This document shows positions 1 to 7,178 of a stretch of DNA of 64,000 nt, in pieces (position 1 is the stretch's first letter; each line of letters starts with the position of its first letter). Under the pieces are notes generated by a model that made no database searches, was not told the DNA's origin, and was given only the letters and a program-made list of their open reading frames with translations. A program made the translations under genes and the position numbers. This DNA is from Denitrovibrio acetiphilus DSM 12809 (lineage in GTDB: Bacteria > Chrysiogenota > Deferribacteres > Deferribacterales > Geovibrionaceae), in the NCBI RefSeq assembly GCF_000025725.1, contig NC_013943.1, positions 1,178,001 to 1,242,000 of the forward strand, in the 5' to 3' direction.

Positions 1-194
1 TCTGACTTGCTGGACTTATTTGAAAAGATTGTCGACATTCCTTTGATGGCTTCACTCTTCCATTTAGAAATCTGGTTCGGATGAACATTATACTTGGCTG
101 ATAATTCCGATAAGGTCAGTTCTTCCCTCAGAGCTTCAAGAGCTACTTTTGATTTAAACTCGGCTGAGTAGCGGGTACGTTTTGTTTTTGACAT
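1..194 (-). CDS. IS3-family transposase OrfA, partial
   Basis: First 64 residues of a small helix-turn-helix transposase subunit, cut by the window edge. The protein opens MSKTKRTRYSAEFKSKVALE, the usual start of IS3-family OrfA proteins, and continues with the HTH stretch LTLSELSAKYNVHPNQISKW. In this family OrfA binds the element ends, and a programmed frameshift joins it to a DDE catalytic OrfB. OrfB would lie left of the window, so I cannot say whether the element is intact. A Shine-Dalgarno GGAGG lies 7 to 8 bases before the ATG at 194, so translation signals are preserved. Confidence 0.85.
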   Translation of the reverse strand, partial: MSKTKRTRYSAEFKSKVALEALREELTLSELSAKYNVHPNQISKWKSEAIKGMSTIFSNKSSKS

Positions 195-257
195 CGTGTG
201 ATCCTCCAATATGCTTTTTCCACCTTAGCATATTGTACAGATTTCTGGGACCACCTC
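1..257 (-). mobile_element. Right-hand edge of an IS3-family insertion sequence
   Basis: The OrfA gene is preceded by about 60 bases of non-coding sequence ending in TGGTCCCAGA (minus strand, 253 down to 244), which resembles the terminal inverted repeat region of IS3-family elements. The tip is placed at about 253-257 by position only. The other end, and therefore the target-site duplication, is outside the window. The radical SAM gene stops about 90 bases further right, so the insertion lies just downstream of the RiPP locus. Confidence 0.6.
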
Positions 258-348
258 TTGATGCAAAATTAGAGTAGTATGCTGTGATAAAATTGTGATG
301 GGATTTGGCTAAAAGACGGATGAGCTGCCAGAGTTAGAACTTTTTGTC

Positions 349-1623
349 TTATTTGGGGAATCCTGTGAAAATTAATTCATACCCGTATTTTAAAGCACTG
401 CATTCAGGATCGGGTTTATCGAACCTGCCGTATTTTTTATAAACAGCGGCCTTGCATCCTCCTCCGCAAATACTCATGAAATGGCAGTCGGAGCATTCAT
501 CAATATCGTATGTGTGCACTCTTATATCATTGAGAACAGGGTTACAGATTATGCTTGCAAAGCTCTCTTCTATGACGTTTCCTAGCAAAAACATAGTTTC
601 GTGCAGTAGATGGCACGGGAACACATTTCCTTTCATGTCAATGTTTAATGTAGATTTTCCTGTACCGCAACAAAATAGATTTCTAGTGCTTTGAAGAGTG
701 ATAATGCTCTGACTGTTTCGGGTCGAAAGCCGGTTACGCTGCTTGTGCGAAAGATTATTTTCAGAGTCTATCAAAATTTCCATAAACTTTTTATAGTCAA
801 GAGAAATACTGCCGTCAGAATCACTTATTTTCCTATAATTATTTGGTGTATAACCTCCGCCTTTATCAACGGAATACAGCATCATCTCCTGAAAAAGATG
901 AACATTTCCGTCGTGAATTGTGGGGGCAATAGTGAAAGGCACATTGTATTTATGTAATGTATCTACCCCTGATACGGTCTCAGCAAACGTATCCCCCCGG
1001 GTAATCTCATTGGTTTCGTCATTGGTTCCGTCAAGGCTTACTTGGACATTTTTCAGATAGTTACAGGCAGAAAGCTTATCGGCGATCTCATCATTGATTT
1101 TCGAACCGTTTGTTAATACTTGAAAATTCAGCTTCCTGTTTTCAAGTATCTCTATCAGTTTAAGAAACTCAGGATGTAAAAGAGGCTCTCCGCCTGTAAC
1201 TAATATCTGAGCATTAGGATTAAAATTTGCGACTTTTTCGACAATTTTCGCAAAAATACTAGTTTCGATATAGCTGGTTACTTGGTTACGTTTGTTAATT
1301 TTGGGCTGAATATAGCAATATTTACAATTATAATTGCATAATTCAGATACTATGACATATACAGCATCCAACGCCCCGCCGTAATTGTTCGGTCTGGATT
1401 CTCTCATCCACCCTTCGTGGTTTAGCTTATTTATAAATTTTTCAACAACAGTTTTATCTATCTGTAAGTTCTCAATGATTTCTCTAGAGGCGCAGGTATC
1501 ATATCCCTTTAGAATATGAAATAACAGCAGTTCAAAATCATTAAAACAGCTCAAAGCTCCTGTTTCATCGTTTGAGAGAATATTTAAGTTGTTGATATTG
1601 GACGACTTTGTATATGGCAGCAT
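349..1623 (-). CDS. Radical SAM/SPASM peptide maturase
   Basis: Putative RiPP-modifying radical SAM enzyme, 424 residues. Residues about 27-75 look like a small winged-helix, PqqD/RRE-like leader-binding domain. The core follows: C96-x3-C100-x2-C103 for the SAM-binding 4Fe-4S cluster and GGEP at 144-147. The C-terminal SPASM domain is complete, with C319, C337, then C377-x2-C380-x5-C386-x3-C390 and C408, which is the seven-Cys pattern that ligates two auxiliary clusters. Its start lies 15 bases after the stop of the precursor gene, so the two should be co-transcribed. Family knowledge says such enzymes make thioether or carbon-carbon links in peptides. Which bond is made here is unknown. The SD before ATG 1623 is weak, suggesting coupling to the precursor. 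Confidence 0.85.
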   Translation of the reverse strand: MLPYTKSSNINNLNILSNDETGALSCFNDFELLLFHILKGYDTCASREIIENLQIDKTVVEKFINKLNHEGWMRESRPNNYGGALDAVYVIVSELCNYNCKYCYIQPKINKRNQVTSYIETSIFAKIVEKVANFNPNAQILVTGGEPLLHPEFLKLIEILENRKLNFQVLTNGSKINDEIADKLSACNYLKNVQVSLDGTNDETNEITRGDTFAETVSGVDTLHKYNVPFTIAPTIHDGNVHLFQEMMLYSVDKGGGYTPNNYRKISDSDGSISLDYKKFMEILIDSENNLSHKQRNRLSTRNSQSIITLQSTRNLFCCGTGKSTLNIDMKGNVFPCHLLHETMFLLGNVIEESFASIICNPVLNDIRVHTYDIDECSDCHFMSICGGGCKAAVYKKYGRFDKPDPECSALKYGYELIFTGFPK

Positions 1624-1637
1624 GGTCTTGTTTTCTT

Positions 1638-1868
1638 TTAGACTTCGCCACCGACACTAACGCCGCCGCCTGCTCCAAGAGACCCGCAAACAGTAAGCCT
1701 TAATTCTGTTGTTTCAACCAGACCTCTGTTTGCTTTGTTGATAGTGGAAATATCAAGCTTATCAACGTCTAGTCCTTTTGTTGTAAGAACTTCTTTTGGG
1801 TTTTCCAAAAACTTTTGTTTCATTGCGTCATCAGAGTCAATTTGTTTTAAAACATCAATTAATTGCAT
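1638..1868 (-). CDS. RiPP precursor with NHLP/Nif11-like leader
   Basis: A 76-residue peptide. The leader (about 1-50) has the pattern of nitrile-hydratase-like/Nif11-like leaders: an amphipathic start, then KQKFLENPKEVLTTKGLDVD. The C-terminal core is short and glycine rich, with one cysteine (C61) followed by GSLGAGGGVSVGGEV. There is no double-glycine signal at the leader/core border that I can place with confidence. A very strong ribosome site, AGGAGG at 1875-1880, sits 6 bases before the ATG, fitting a highly expressed substrate. The maturase gene follows 15 bases downstream. No protease or exporter gene is visible nearby. It could act inside the cell or use a general exporter elsewhere. 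Confidence 0.75.
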   Translation of the reverse strand: MQLIDVLKQIDSDDAMKQKFLENPKEVLTTKGLDVDKLDISTINKANRGLVETTELRLTVCGSLGAGGGVSVGGEV

Positions 1869-2223
1869 GGTGTACCTCCTTTTTAGTCACTGGAATAGCA
1901 TTTCATGTCATACCTAAATTAGTTAATATGAGCATAATTAATTTTAGCATCTTTTATTCACAAAACAGGCATAAAACAGTATTTTTGTGTATTTTTTTGT
2001 TATTGAAATTTAAAGACAGGATAATTGATTCTCAGAATACAGGTTTTGAGTTTTTGTAATGATTCTCTTAACAAGAGAGTTTTTGAAGACTTTAATTATT
2101 ATTTACAGCTTTGAAAAGCTAGTGAACGGCGCAAAACATAATCTTACGCCGTTTTGAATTTTGAATATTATCAGCAATACATAAGTGTGTATCTGGTTGA
2201 CTTTCCAGTAGGTTTTGGTTGCG
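1869..2223. other. Intergenic region between rimK and RiPP precursor
   Basis: 355 bases without a gene. It must hold the promoter of the precursor (minus strand) but I see no convincing -35/-10 pair in this AT-rich stretch. Two hairpins are present: 2062-2080 (8 bp, including one G-U pair) and 2125-2153 (7 bp). Either could end transcription of rimK and insulate the RiPP genes. Confidence 0.5.
2125..2153 (-). terminator. Candidate rimK terminator hairpin
   Basis: AACGGCG (2125-2131) pairs with CGCCGTT (2147-2153), about 70 bases after the rimK stop. The T-run is better on the plus strand (TTTTGAATTTT) than on the minus strand, so function in the rimK direction is uncertain. Confidence 0.35.
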
Positions 2224-3126
2224 TTACGCTCCGACGCTGTCCCTTTTTCTCTTGCTGCTGTCTTTTTCTATGAATTCTATGACTTTGGATGCGACATCCA
2301 CTCCTGTAACAGTTTCGATCCCCTCAAGACCAGGGGAAGAGTTCACCTCTAGTATAAGCGGACCTCTGGCTGATCTGAGCATGTCAACTCCGCAGAAAGG
2401 CAGGTTCATGGCTTTTGACGCTGCAATGGCTATTGCCTTCTCTTCTTTGGTCAATTTGACTTTTTCACCTTTTCCTCCTCTGTGCAGGTTTGAGCGGAAA
2501 TCAGACTCGTCGCCTCTTCTCATCATGGATGCAACAACCTTTCCCCCTATAACTATTGTGCGCAGGTCAGAGGATTTTGCCTCTTTTATAAATTCCTGAA
2601 TGAGGATGTTTACCTTCATTCCGTAGAATGCTTCAATGACAGATTTTGCTGCTTTATAAGTGTCAGCGAGGACAACGCCTATACCCTGTGTGCCCTCCAG
2701 CAGTTTGATTATAACAGGGGGGCCTCCAACGTTTTCTATTATGGAGTTTACGTTTTCGGGGGTGCATGCAAATGCTGTTTTTGGTATATTTACATTGTGT
2801 TTGGAGAGAATCTGGAGGCTCCTCAGCTTATCTCTCGCCCGGACAATGGCTATAGACGGGTTTATAGAATACGCTCCGCATGTTTCAAACTGACGCACAA
2901 CAGCAGCACCGTAAAAAGTTTTAGTTGCGCCTATTCTGGGAATAACGGCATCAAGGTAGCTTTTCTGTTCGCTTCCTATGGAGACATCGCCTTCACCAGT
3001 GCCTATAAACATATGGGACTTAACGTAATCTATCCTTTCCATCTCGTGCCCCCTGGAGGTTCCGGCCTCTAGGAGTCTCTGGGTTGAATAGTATGAGTCA
3101 CTTCTTGAAAGAACAGCAATTTTCAT
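2224..3126 (-). CDS. rimK: RimK-family ATP-grasp amino-acid ligase
   Basis: 300-residue ATP-grasp ligase of the RimK type. In enterobacteria and pseudomonads the family adds glutamates to the C-terminus of ribosomal protein S6; relatives ligate glutamate to other peptides or cofactors. Visible features: N-terminal pre-ATP-grasp domain (1-95), ATP-binding K141 and the E144-G-T-Q-G-I-G150 loop, and the metal-binding E260-V-N262 near the C-terminus, so the active site looks complete. It starts 3 bases after the stop of rimB, a known pairing in many proteobacteria. Substrate here is inferred, not shown. Confidence 0.9.
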   Translation of the reverse strand: MKIAVLSRSDSYYSTQRLLEAGTSRGHEMERIDYVKSHMFIGTGEGDVSIGSEQKSYLDAVIPRIGATKTFYGAAVVRQFETCGAYSINPSIAIVRARDKLRSLQILSKHNVNIPKTAFACTPENVNSIIENVGGPPVIIKLLEGTQGIGVVLADTYKAAKSVIEAFYGMKVNILIQEFIKEAKSSDLRTIVIGGKVVASMMRRGDESDFRSNLHRGGKGEKVKLTKEEKAIAIAASKAMNLPFCGVDMLRSARGPLILEVNSSPGLEGIETVTGVDVASKVIEFIEKDSSKRKRDSVGA

Positions 3127-3129
3127 TTT

Positions 3130-3576
3130 TCACCTGTTCGATGTATAGGACAAATCCTTTTTGGATACATCTACAATAAATTTTCCACTCAGCATTCTAC
3201 TCCCTATGAGTACAGGGAATTTCATGTCTTTTCTGTTTGTCAGGGTCAATTCTATAGAATAGGTCTTATTAAATATAATAACTTTGGTTCTGACTGAATA
3301 TCTGGTTTCAGTAATTCCGTTAGAGCTTTTTACGTTTCGGATCTTGCAGATATCCATAACTATTTCTTTTTCGCAGTATTTTTTGTGGCTTGGGTCAAGC
3401 ACTTTAAATGCTACTCTTTGAATATCATCAGACAGAAATGTCCTGATACTGTGACAGTGAATAGATGAGGTGTGAGCGCCCGTGTCTATCTTTGCTGCGA
3501 TATCAAAAAGATCAAATTCAGGGAAGTCAATTCTGTCAGTCAAACCTATGACTTTAAGTCTTTTTTCACTTTTCAT
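3130..3576 (-). CDS. rimB: RimB-like retropepsin-fold protease (DUF785 type)
   Basis: 148-residue protein of the family often labelled 'ATP-dependent zinc protease', whose fold is a single-domain retropepsin. The active-site motif is seen as K29-I-D31-T-G-A34-H. In Pseudomonas a protein of this family acts with RimK and trims glutamate tails from S6. The gene is first in a two-gene unit with rimK. Its SD (GAGGA, 3583-3587, 6 bases before ATG) is part of a predicted stem in the leader (see 3584-3673), so translation may be controlled. Confidence 0.8.
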   Translation of the reverse strand: MKSEKRLKVIGLTDRIDFPEFDLFDIAAKIDTGAHTSSIHCHSIRTFLSDDIQRVAFKVLDPSHKKYCEKEIVMDICKIRNVKSSNGITETRYSVRTKVIIFNKTYSIELTLTNRKDMKFPVLIGSRMLSGKFIVDVSKKDLSYTSNR

Positions 3577-3583
3577 AGCAGGT

Positions 3584-3673
3584 CCTCGGCTGGATCTGAA
3601 TCGTCAGCTCTGACAGCGCAAAAACCGGTTGTTTAACTCGCTGACTGGTGGTCTCATCTGCTTAAGACCGAGG
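3584..3673 (-). promoter_or_regulatory. Structured 5' leader of rimB sequestering the SD
   Basis: On the minus strand CCTCGG (3673-3668) can pair with CCGAGG (3589-3584), closing about 90 bases; the latter strand contains the GAGG of the rimB SD. Inside are GTCAGC (3645-3640) with GCTGAC (3608-3603), or alternatively CAGCG (3643-3639) with CGCTG (3618-3614). GGTC (3669-3666) can form a competing hairpin with GACC (3654-3651), and using it breaks the closing stem. Mutually exclusive stems ending on an SD are the usual design of translational riboswitches or protein-binding leaders. I match it to no known riboswitch class. Confidence 0.5.
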
Positions 3674-3910
3674 TGGTTATATCATACTTCCGTTTAAATA
3701 CAACTGCTAAATTTTGTTAATTGCATGGGGAAGTATTTGTTGTTTACGGACATTACTATTAAATCACAGTATTCATGGAATTACTGCACCATATATCCGG
3801 TAATTTTTGTTTGTAAAAGAATTGATAAATCCTTTGATGGCTTGTATCTTTTATTTTGTAAGTGATTTGGTTTATATCAAAGCTAAATAAATATTAATGA
3901 TAGGTGATAT
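3674..3910. other. AT-rich intergenic promoter region
   Basis: Divergent promoter space between rimB (minus) and the GFA gene (plus). It is AT rich and I see no convincing promoter boxes, repeat or RNA gene. The SD for the GFA gene, AGGTG, precedes the ATG at 3911. Confidence 0.4.
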
Positions 3911-4312
3911 ATGCGTTATGTTGGGTCGTGCCTATGTGGTAAGGTTACTTTTGAGGTGGTGGGTGATTTTGAACATTTTTATCTTTGCCATTGTGAACAT
4001 TGCAGGAAAGACACCGGATCGGCTCACGCCGCAAATCTGTTTTCTTCATCAGCCAGTCTGAACTGGCTTTCCGGTGAAAGCCTTGTGAAGGTTTTTGATT
4101 ATAAGTCCAGCGGACATATAAAAAGTTTTTGCACTGACTGCGGCTCTGCACTCCCTAATATTCAGATGGAGGGGAAACTTATTGTTGTTCCAGCCGGATG
4201 TCTGGATGTTGATGTCCCTTTGAGACCTCAGGGGCATATCTTCTGTGCAAACAGAGCCAACTGGGACGATAGCTTAGAATCTGTCCCCGGTTTCGATCAG
4301 CTTCCTGAATAA
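3911..4312 (+). CDS. GFA/CENP-V family zinc protein
   Basis: 133 residues, full length for the GFA (glutathione-dependent formaldehyde-activating) fold. Zinc ligands are seen in the standard order: C7-x-C9, C26-H-C28-x2-C31 and C74-x2-C77. Members bind a structural zinc and in some bacteria help conjugate formaldehyde to a thiol; most have no proven function. It stands alone with its own SD. The specific substrate cannot be read from the sequence. Confidence 0.88.
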   Translation: MRYVGSCLCGKVTFEVVGDFEHFYLCHCEHCRKDTGSAHAANLFSSSASLNWLSGESLVKVFDYKSSGHIKSFCTDCGSALPNIQMEGKLIVVPAGCLDVDVPLRPQGHIFCANRANWDDSLESVPGFDQLPE

Positions 4313-4371
4313 ACTAACGGCTAAAAAGGCTATAGCTGGCTTTGTATAATGGGAAAAGGTTTGCAGAGAGG

Positions 4372-5691
4372 TTATTTTATGTATTCATCCTCTCTTGTAA
4401 GGTCTTTCCGCATTGTTTCTCTTATATAGTCCATCCCGTTATAGAAGCCCTTCATCATAGTTGATAGGATAAATCTGCCCTTTGGTGTTATGACTGTTTC
4501 TGATCCTGTTCTGCTTACTGCTCCTAATGATTTCAACGCCGTATATTCCAGCAGAGGTCGATGTGCAGGTCTTCCAGATAGTCCGAACATCTCAACCATC
4601 ATGCGGTATTGGCTGATTGAATGTTTGCTGAAACTGACGCTTTTGGAGACGCTTGACCTGCCGTTTCGTATTTTTTCAGCATATCTTTTAAGGGAGAAAG
4701 AGTTCGCATACAGAGTGTTGTTTAAAAAGCTGAAAGCACCGGATCCGAGACCGACATATTCGCTGTGCTCAACGACATATTCATCAATGAACTGCTCCTC
4801 GTTTATTGCAAAGTTCCATGAAGTCTTCTGAATATAAGGTGATGTCATTCTTTTTAATATGATTTTATAAAATTCTGCTTCCGTCTTATGTTCAGATTTG
4901 CCCAGAAGCTTTTTCAATTTTTCACCTGCAAAAGGGGCATACATGAGCGGGTAAAAAGTAACCTGCTGCGGGGACAGTTTCCGGACAGTTTTAATATCTG
5001 TGATGAGCTCTGCTTCTGTTTGTGAAGGAAAATTATATATCATGTCAATATTTACGACAGAGAATTCTTTCAATATATTTGATATCTTTTCGAACTGCTT
5101 TTCACCAGAACCAAATTTTTCAAGCCTGCCGATACTTTCAAGATGCATGTCGTTAAAAGACTGTACTCCCACAGACAGCCTGTCTATACGCCCCACTGTG
5201 TGTTTCATGCTTGCATCGTCGATGTGGTTAGGGTCTGTTTCGCAGGAGATTTCTTTTATGTCAAACAGTTCTCTGGCAAGTTCTATGGTTTTTGCCAGTT
5301 CATCGGGCAGGATAGAGGTTGTTCCCCCTCCGAAGTATGCAGAGGTGAAATTATATCCCAGATCGGCGGTCATTCGCATCTCTTCACGAAGAAGTAAGAA
5401 GTATTTTCTTGCAGTTTCTTCGTGTATTTTAAATCTGTGGAATGAACAGTAAGGGCATAGTGTTGCACAAAAAGGTATATGGATATAAAGCAGATAGTCC
5501 TTTGTGAAGTCAGGAGCCGGAAGGGTTTTAATGTTGTCTTCAGAAAATCTGAGATAATACCTGACAGCCTGTTTCATTACCGCTCTGGCAAGTTTTGCCG
5601 TGACATCCCACTGGATGCGTTCGATAGAATTCTCATTTGAAGTATTGTGTACTCCTGAGAGGAATGATCTTTCTTTTGGGAAGCCGCTCAT
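4372..5691 (-). CDS. HemW/coproporphyrinogen oxidase-like radical SAM protein
   Basis: 439-residue radical SAM protein of the HemN/HemW superfamily. The cluster motif is C75-x3-C79-x2-C82 inside HIPFCATLCPYC; GGGTTS and GVQSF motifs typical of this superfamily follow, and the C-terminal HemN-like domain spans about 340-430. The N-terminal extension of about 60 residues before the barrel is longer than in HemW, more like the HutW/ChuW group that opens haem anaerobically. No haem transport genes are adjacent, so I do not choose between haem chaperone, haem-degrading and other roles. Transcribed divergently from the metallo-beta-lactamase gene, with a palindrome between them. Confidence 0.8.
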   Translation of the reverse strand: MSGFPKERSFLSGVHNTSNENSIERIQWDVTAKLARAVMKQAVRYYLRFSEDNIKTLPAPDFTKDYLLYIHIPFCATLCPYCSFHRFKIHEETARKYFLLLREEMRMTADLGYNFTSAYFGGGTTSILPDELAKTIELARELFDIKEISCETDPNHIDDASMKHTVGRIDRLSVGVQSFNDMHLESIGRLEKFGSGEKQFEKISNILKEFSVVNIDMIYNFPSQTEAELITDIKTVRKLSPQQVTFYPLMYAPFAGEKLKKLLGKSEHKTEAEFYKIILKRMTSPYIQKTSWNFAINEEQFIDEYVVEHSEYVGLGSGAFSFLNNTLYANSFSLKRYAEKIRNGRSSVSKSVSFSKHSISQYRMMVEMFGLSGRPAHRPLLEYTALKSLGAVSRTGSETVITPKGRFILSTMMKGFYNGMDYIRETMRKDLTREDEYIK

Positions 5692-5775
5692 TTTGACCCC
5701 TGTATAGTGTTAATAAAAAACATAATAGTCTTGTAATAGTAAAAAGTACGCACGTGAACAATAGGGGTATTATAC

Positions 5776-5813
5776 ACGAAATATATACATGATAAACATA
5801 TATAGTATTTCGT
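5776..5813. promoter_or_regulatory. Inverted repeat between divergent genes
   Basis: ACGAAATA (5776-5783) and TATTTCGT (5806-5813) are perfect 8-base arms, with further partial symmetry inside. It lies midway between two divergent genes, the usual place for a shared operator. No regulator family can be assigned. Confidence 0.35.
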
Positions 5814-5878
5814 TATGTGAAGTATGTGAAACGTAAATAATGTTGACTTGAATGAACGGATGCTAATATTATGTGTTT

Positions 5879-6700
5879 ATGAAAATAACTATTATTGTTG
5901 ATAATTACGTTGATACTGCATGCCTTCTGGCAGAGCATGGGTTCGCCTGTCTTGTTGAGGCAAACGGCAAAAAAATACTTTTTGATACCGGACAAGGTGA
6001 GGTGCTGCTTAAAAACATGGAGCACATAGGTGTGGAGAAAGACCTGGACATGATTGTCTTTTCGCACGGACATTATGACCATACGGGCGGACTTTGTAAA
6101 AATATGCATACACTTTCAGGATATACGAAAGAGATGTTTGCAAGCGAATTCATATTTGATGACCATCTGAAAAAAGGGGACAGATCGGAATATTCATATA
6201 TCGGGATAGGGGCGACAGAAGAGGGTATACGGGATATGTATAATCTACATCTCACCAGCGGACTCACAGAGATAGCGGACGGAATATATCTGTCTGGGAC
6301 AATTGGCAGAGTTGAAGAGTTCAGCGCTGATAAGCTTCTCTATTCCTGTATAAATGACAGATACTGCAAAGATATGTTTCGTGATGAGCAGTATATGGTT
6401 ATAAAGGATGGGAGCGGTGTTCATGTGATAACAGGATGTACTCACTGTGGTGTGGTTAACCTTCTGGCTGATGTGCGGACAAAGTTTCCTGATGAGCAGA
6501 TTCTTTCTCTCACAGGCGGGCTGCATATGTTTCGTTCAACTGACGAACAGATAAGTCATATTATAGAACATCTTAAGCGTGAGGGGATCAACAGGATTTT
6601 TACGGGGCACTGCACAGGGCTGAATGCAGCTTTTAAGATGCAGAAGAGCCTCGGGGAAACAGTTACTATTGCAAAAGTGGGGATGCAGTTCAGTCTTTAG
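5879..6700 (+). CDS. Metallo-beta-lactamase fold hydrolase
   Basis: 273 residues counted from ATG 5879; a GTG two codons upstream is also possible and no strong SD decides. The zinc motif H63-x-H65-x-D67-H68 (HGHYDH) is intact, with later ligands in GCTHCG and FTGHC. The family resembles the group annotated as dihydropterin ribofuranosyl-aminobenzene phosphate synthase-like, whose biochemical role in bacteria is not settled. A likely promoter precedes it (TTGACT at 5843, TAATAT at 5864). It is a single gene, its 3' end overlapping the next, convergent gene by 11 bases. Confidence 0.85.
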   Translation: MKITIIVDNYVDTACLLAEHGFACLVEANGKKILFDTGQGEVLLKNMEHIGVEKDLDMIVFSHGHYDHTGGLCKNMHTLSGYTKEMFASEFIFDDHLKKGDRSEYSYIGIGATEEGIRDMYNLHLTSGLTEIADGIYLSGTIGRVEEFSADKLLYSCINDRYCKDMFRDEQYMVIKDGSGVHVITGCTHCGVVNLLADVRTKFPDEQILSLTGGLHMFRSTDEQISHIIEHLKREGINRIFTGHCTGLNAAFKMQKSLGETVTIAKVGMQFSL

Positions 6701-6968
6701 AACGTTCTTCGTATTTCTTCATGATCAGTTCGCTTTCTGTGGGCGGGTCTCTTTTGATAAGGTCAGTTTCTCCGCAGTTGCTACAAACGTTTTTTGTCAT
6801 AAAAAGCCATATCGAGCACAAAATCACTGCGGGAGCACCAATCATTGTACCGAAAAAAGGTACAATAGTGAAAAATATGGCGGAAACTGCCAGTGCTATT
6901 GCGGCGTAGTAGTTTTTTTTGGTCACATCGACCATCATTTTGCAGTTCTTGCACCATTTCTGAGCCAT
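6690..6968 (-). CDS. Small membrane protein with two CxxC zinc-ribbon halves
   Basis: 92 residues with no family name I recognise. Layout: C6-x2-C9, two hydrophobic segments (about 20-37 and 41-57), then C62-x2-C65 and a charged tail. If both ends are cytoplasmic, the four cysteines could form one zinc ribbon tied to a membrane hairpin. The gene is convergent with the metallo-beta-lactamase gene (11-base overlap). ATG 6968 is the only reasonable start. Confidence 0.6.
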   Translation of the reverse strand: MAQKWCKNCKMMVDVTKKNYYAAIALAVSAIFFTIVPFFGTMIGAPAVILCSIWLFMTKNVCSNCGETDLIKRDPPTESELIMKKYEERSKD

Positions 6969-7072
6969 ATAGATATCTAACAGAAAGTTACCATATGTTT
7001 CAACCTAATAATTATTATGCATCGCGAGCTTCTTCTTAATCCTCTTTAAACATATCTTTCGCCGAGAAATTT

Positions 7073-7078
7073 TATAAT
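7073..7078 (+). promoter_or_regulatory. Candidate -10 box of the lysozyme transcript
   Basis: A perfect TATAAT with no good -35 partner. Transcription from it would begin near 7085, which is exactly where the 5' strand of the predicted leader RNA structure begins (7086). Confidence 0.45.
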
Positions 7079-7085
7079 CCCGTCC

Positions 7086-7173
7086 ATGAAGAAAACACAC
7101 CCGCTTTAAGCCTCCTGTTGAAAAGCGGGAAAGCCGCGGGGATATTTTTGTCCCCGCTTCTTCATAAAAGGAG
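7086..7173 (+). promoter_or_regulatory. Three-way-junction leader RNA of the lysozyme gene
   Basis: Three perfect helices can form together. P1 is ATGAAGAA (7086-7093) with TTCTTCAT (7158-7165). P2 is CCCGCTTT (7100-7107) with AAAGCGGG (7122-7129). P3 is GCGGGGA (7136-7142) with TCCCCGC (7151-7157). The 14-base P2 loop contains CTCCT (7112-7116), which can pair with AGGAG (7169-7173) of the lysozyme SD as a pseudoknot. There is no T-run, so control would be at translation, not termination. I do not recognise the fold as a catalogued riboswitch. Confidence 0.6.
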
Positions 7174-7178
7174 ATCAT

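Noticed and set aside
2062-2080. Eight-base-pair hairpin read as a plus-strand terminator
   Set aside because: It is followed by TTTT on the plus strand but no plus-strand gene lies upstream; kept only as part of the intergenic description.
3577-3680. Possible tRNA or tRNA-like gene in the rimB leader
   Set aside because: A GATTCAGATC stretch resembles a T-loop but lacks the invariant A58 and matching stem, no acceptor stem or CCA end forms, and no anticodon arm fits.
7047-7068. Sigma-28 type promoter (TAAA...GCCGAGAA) before the lysozyme
   Set aside because: The spacing between TAAA and GCCGA is 10 instead of about 15, so it does not fit; the TATAAT at 7073 is preferred.
7086-7173. c-di-GMP (GEMM) riboswitch before the lysozyme
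   Set aside because: An AAAGCC is present, but the conserved GEMM core and GNRA loop/receptor are missing and the helix order differs.
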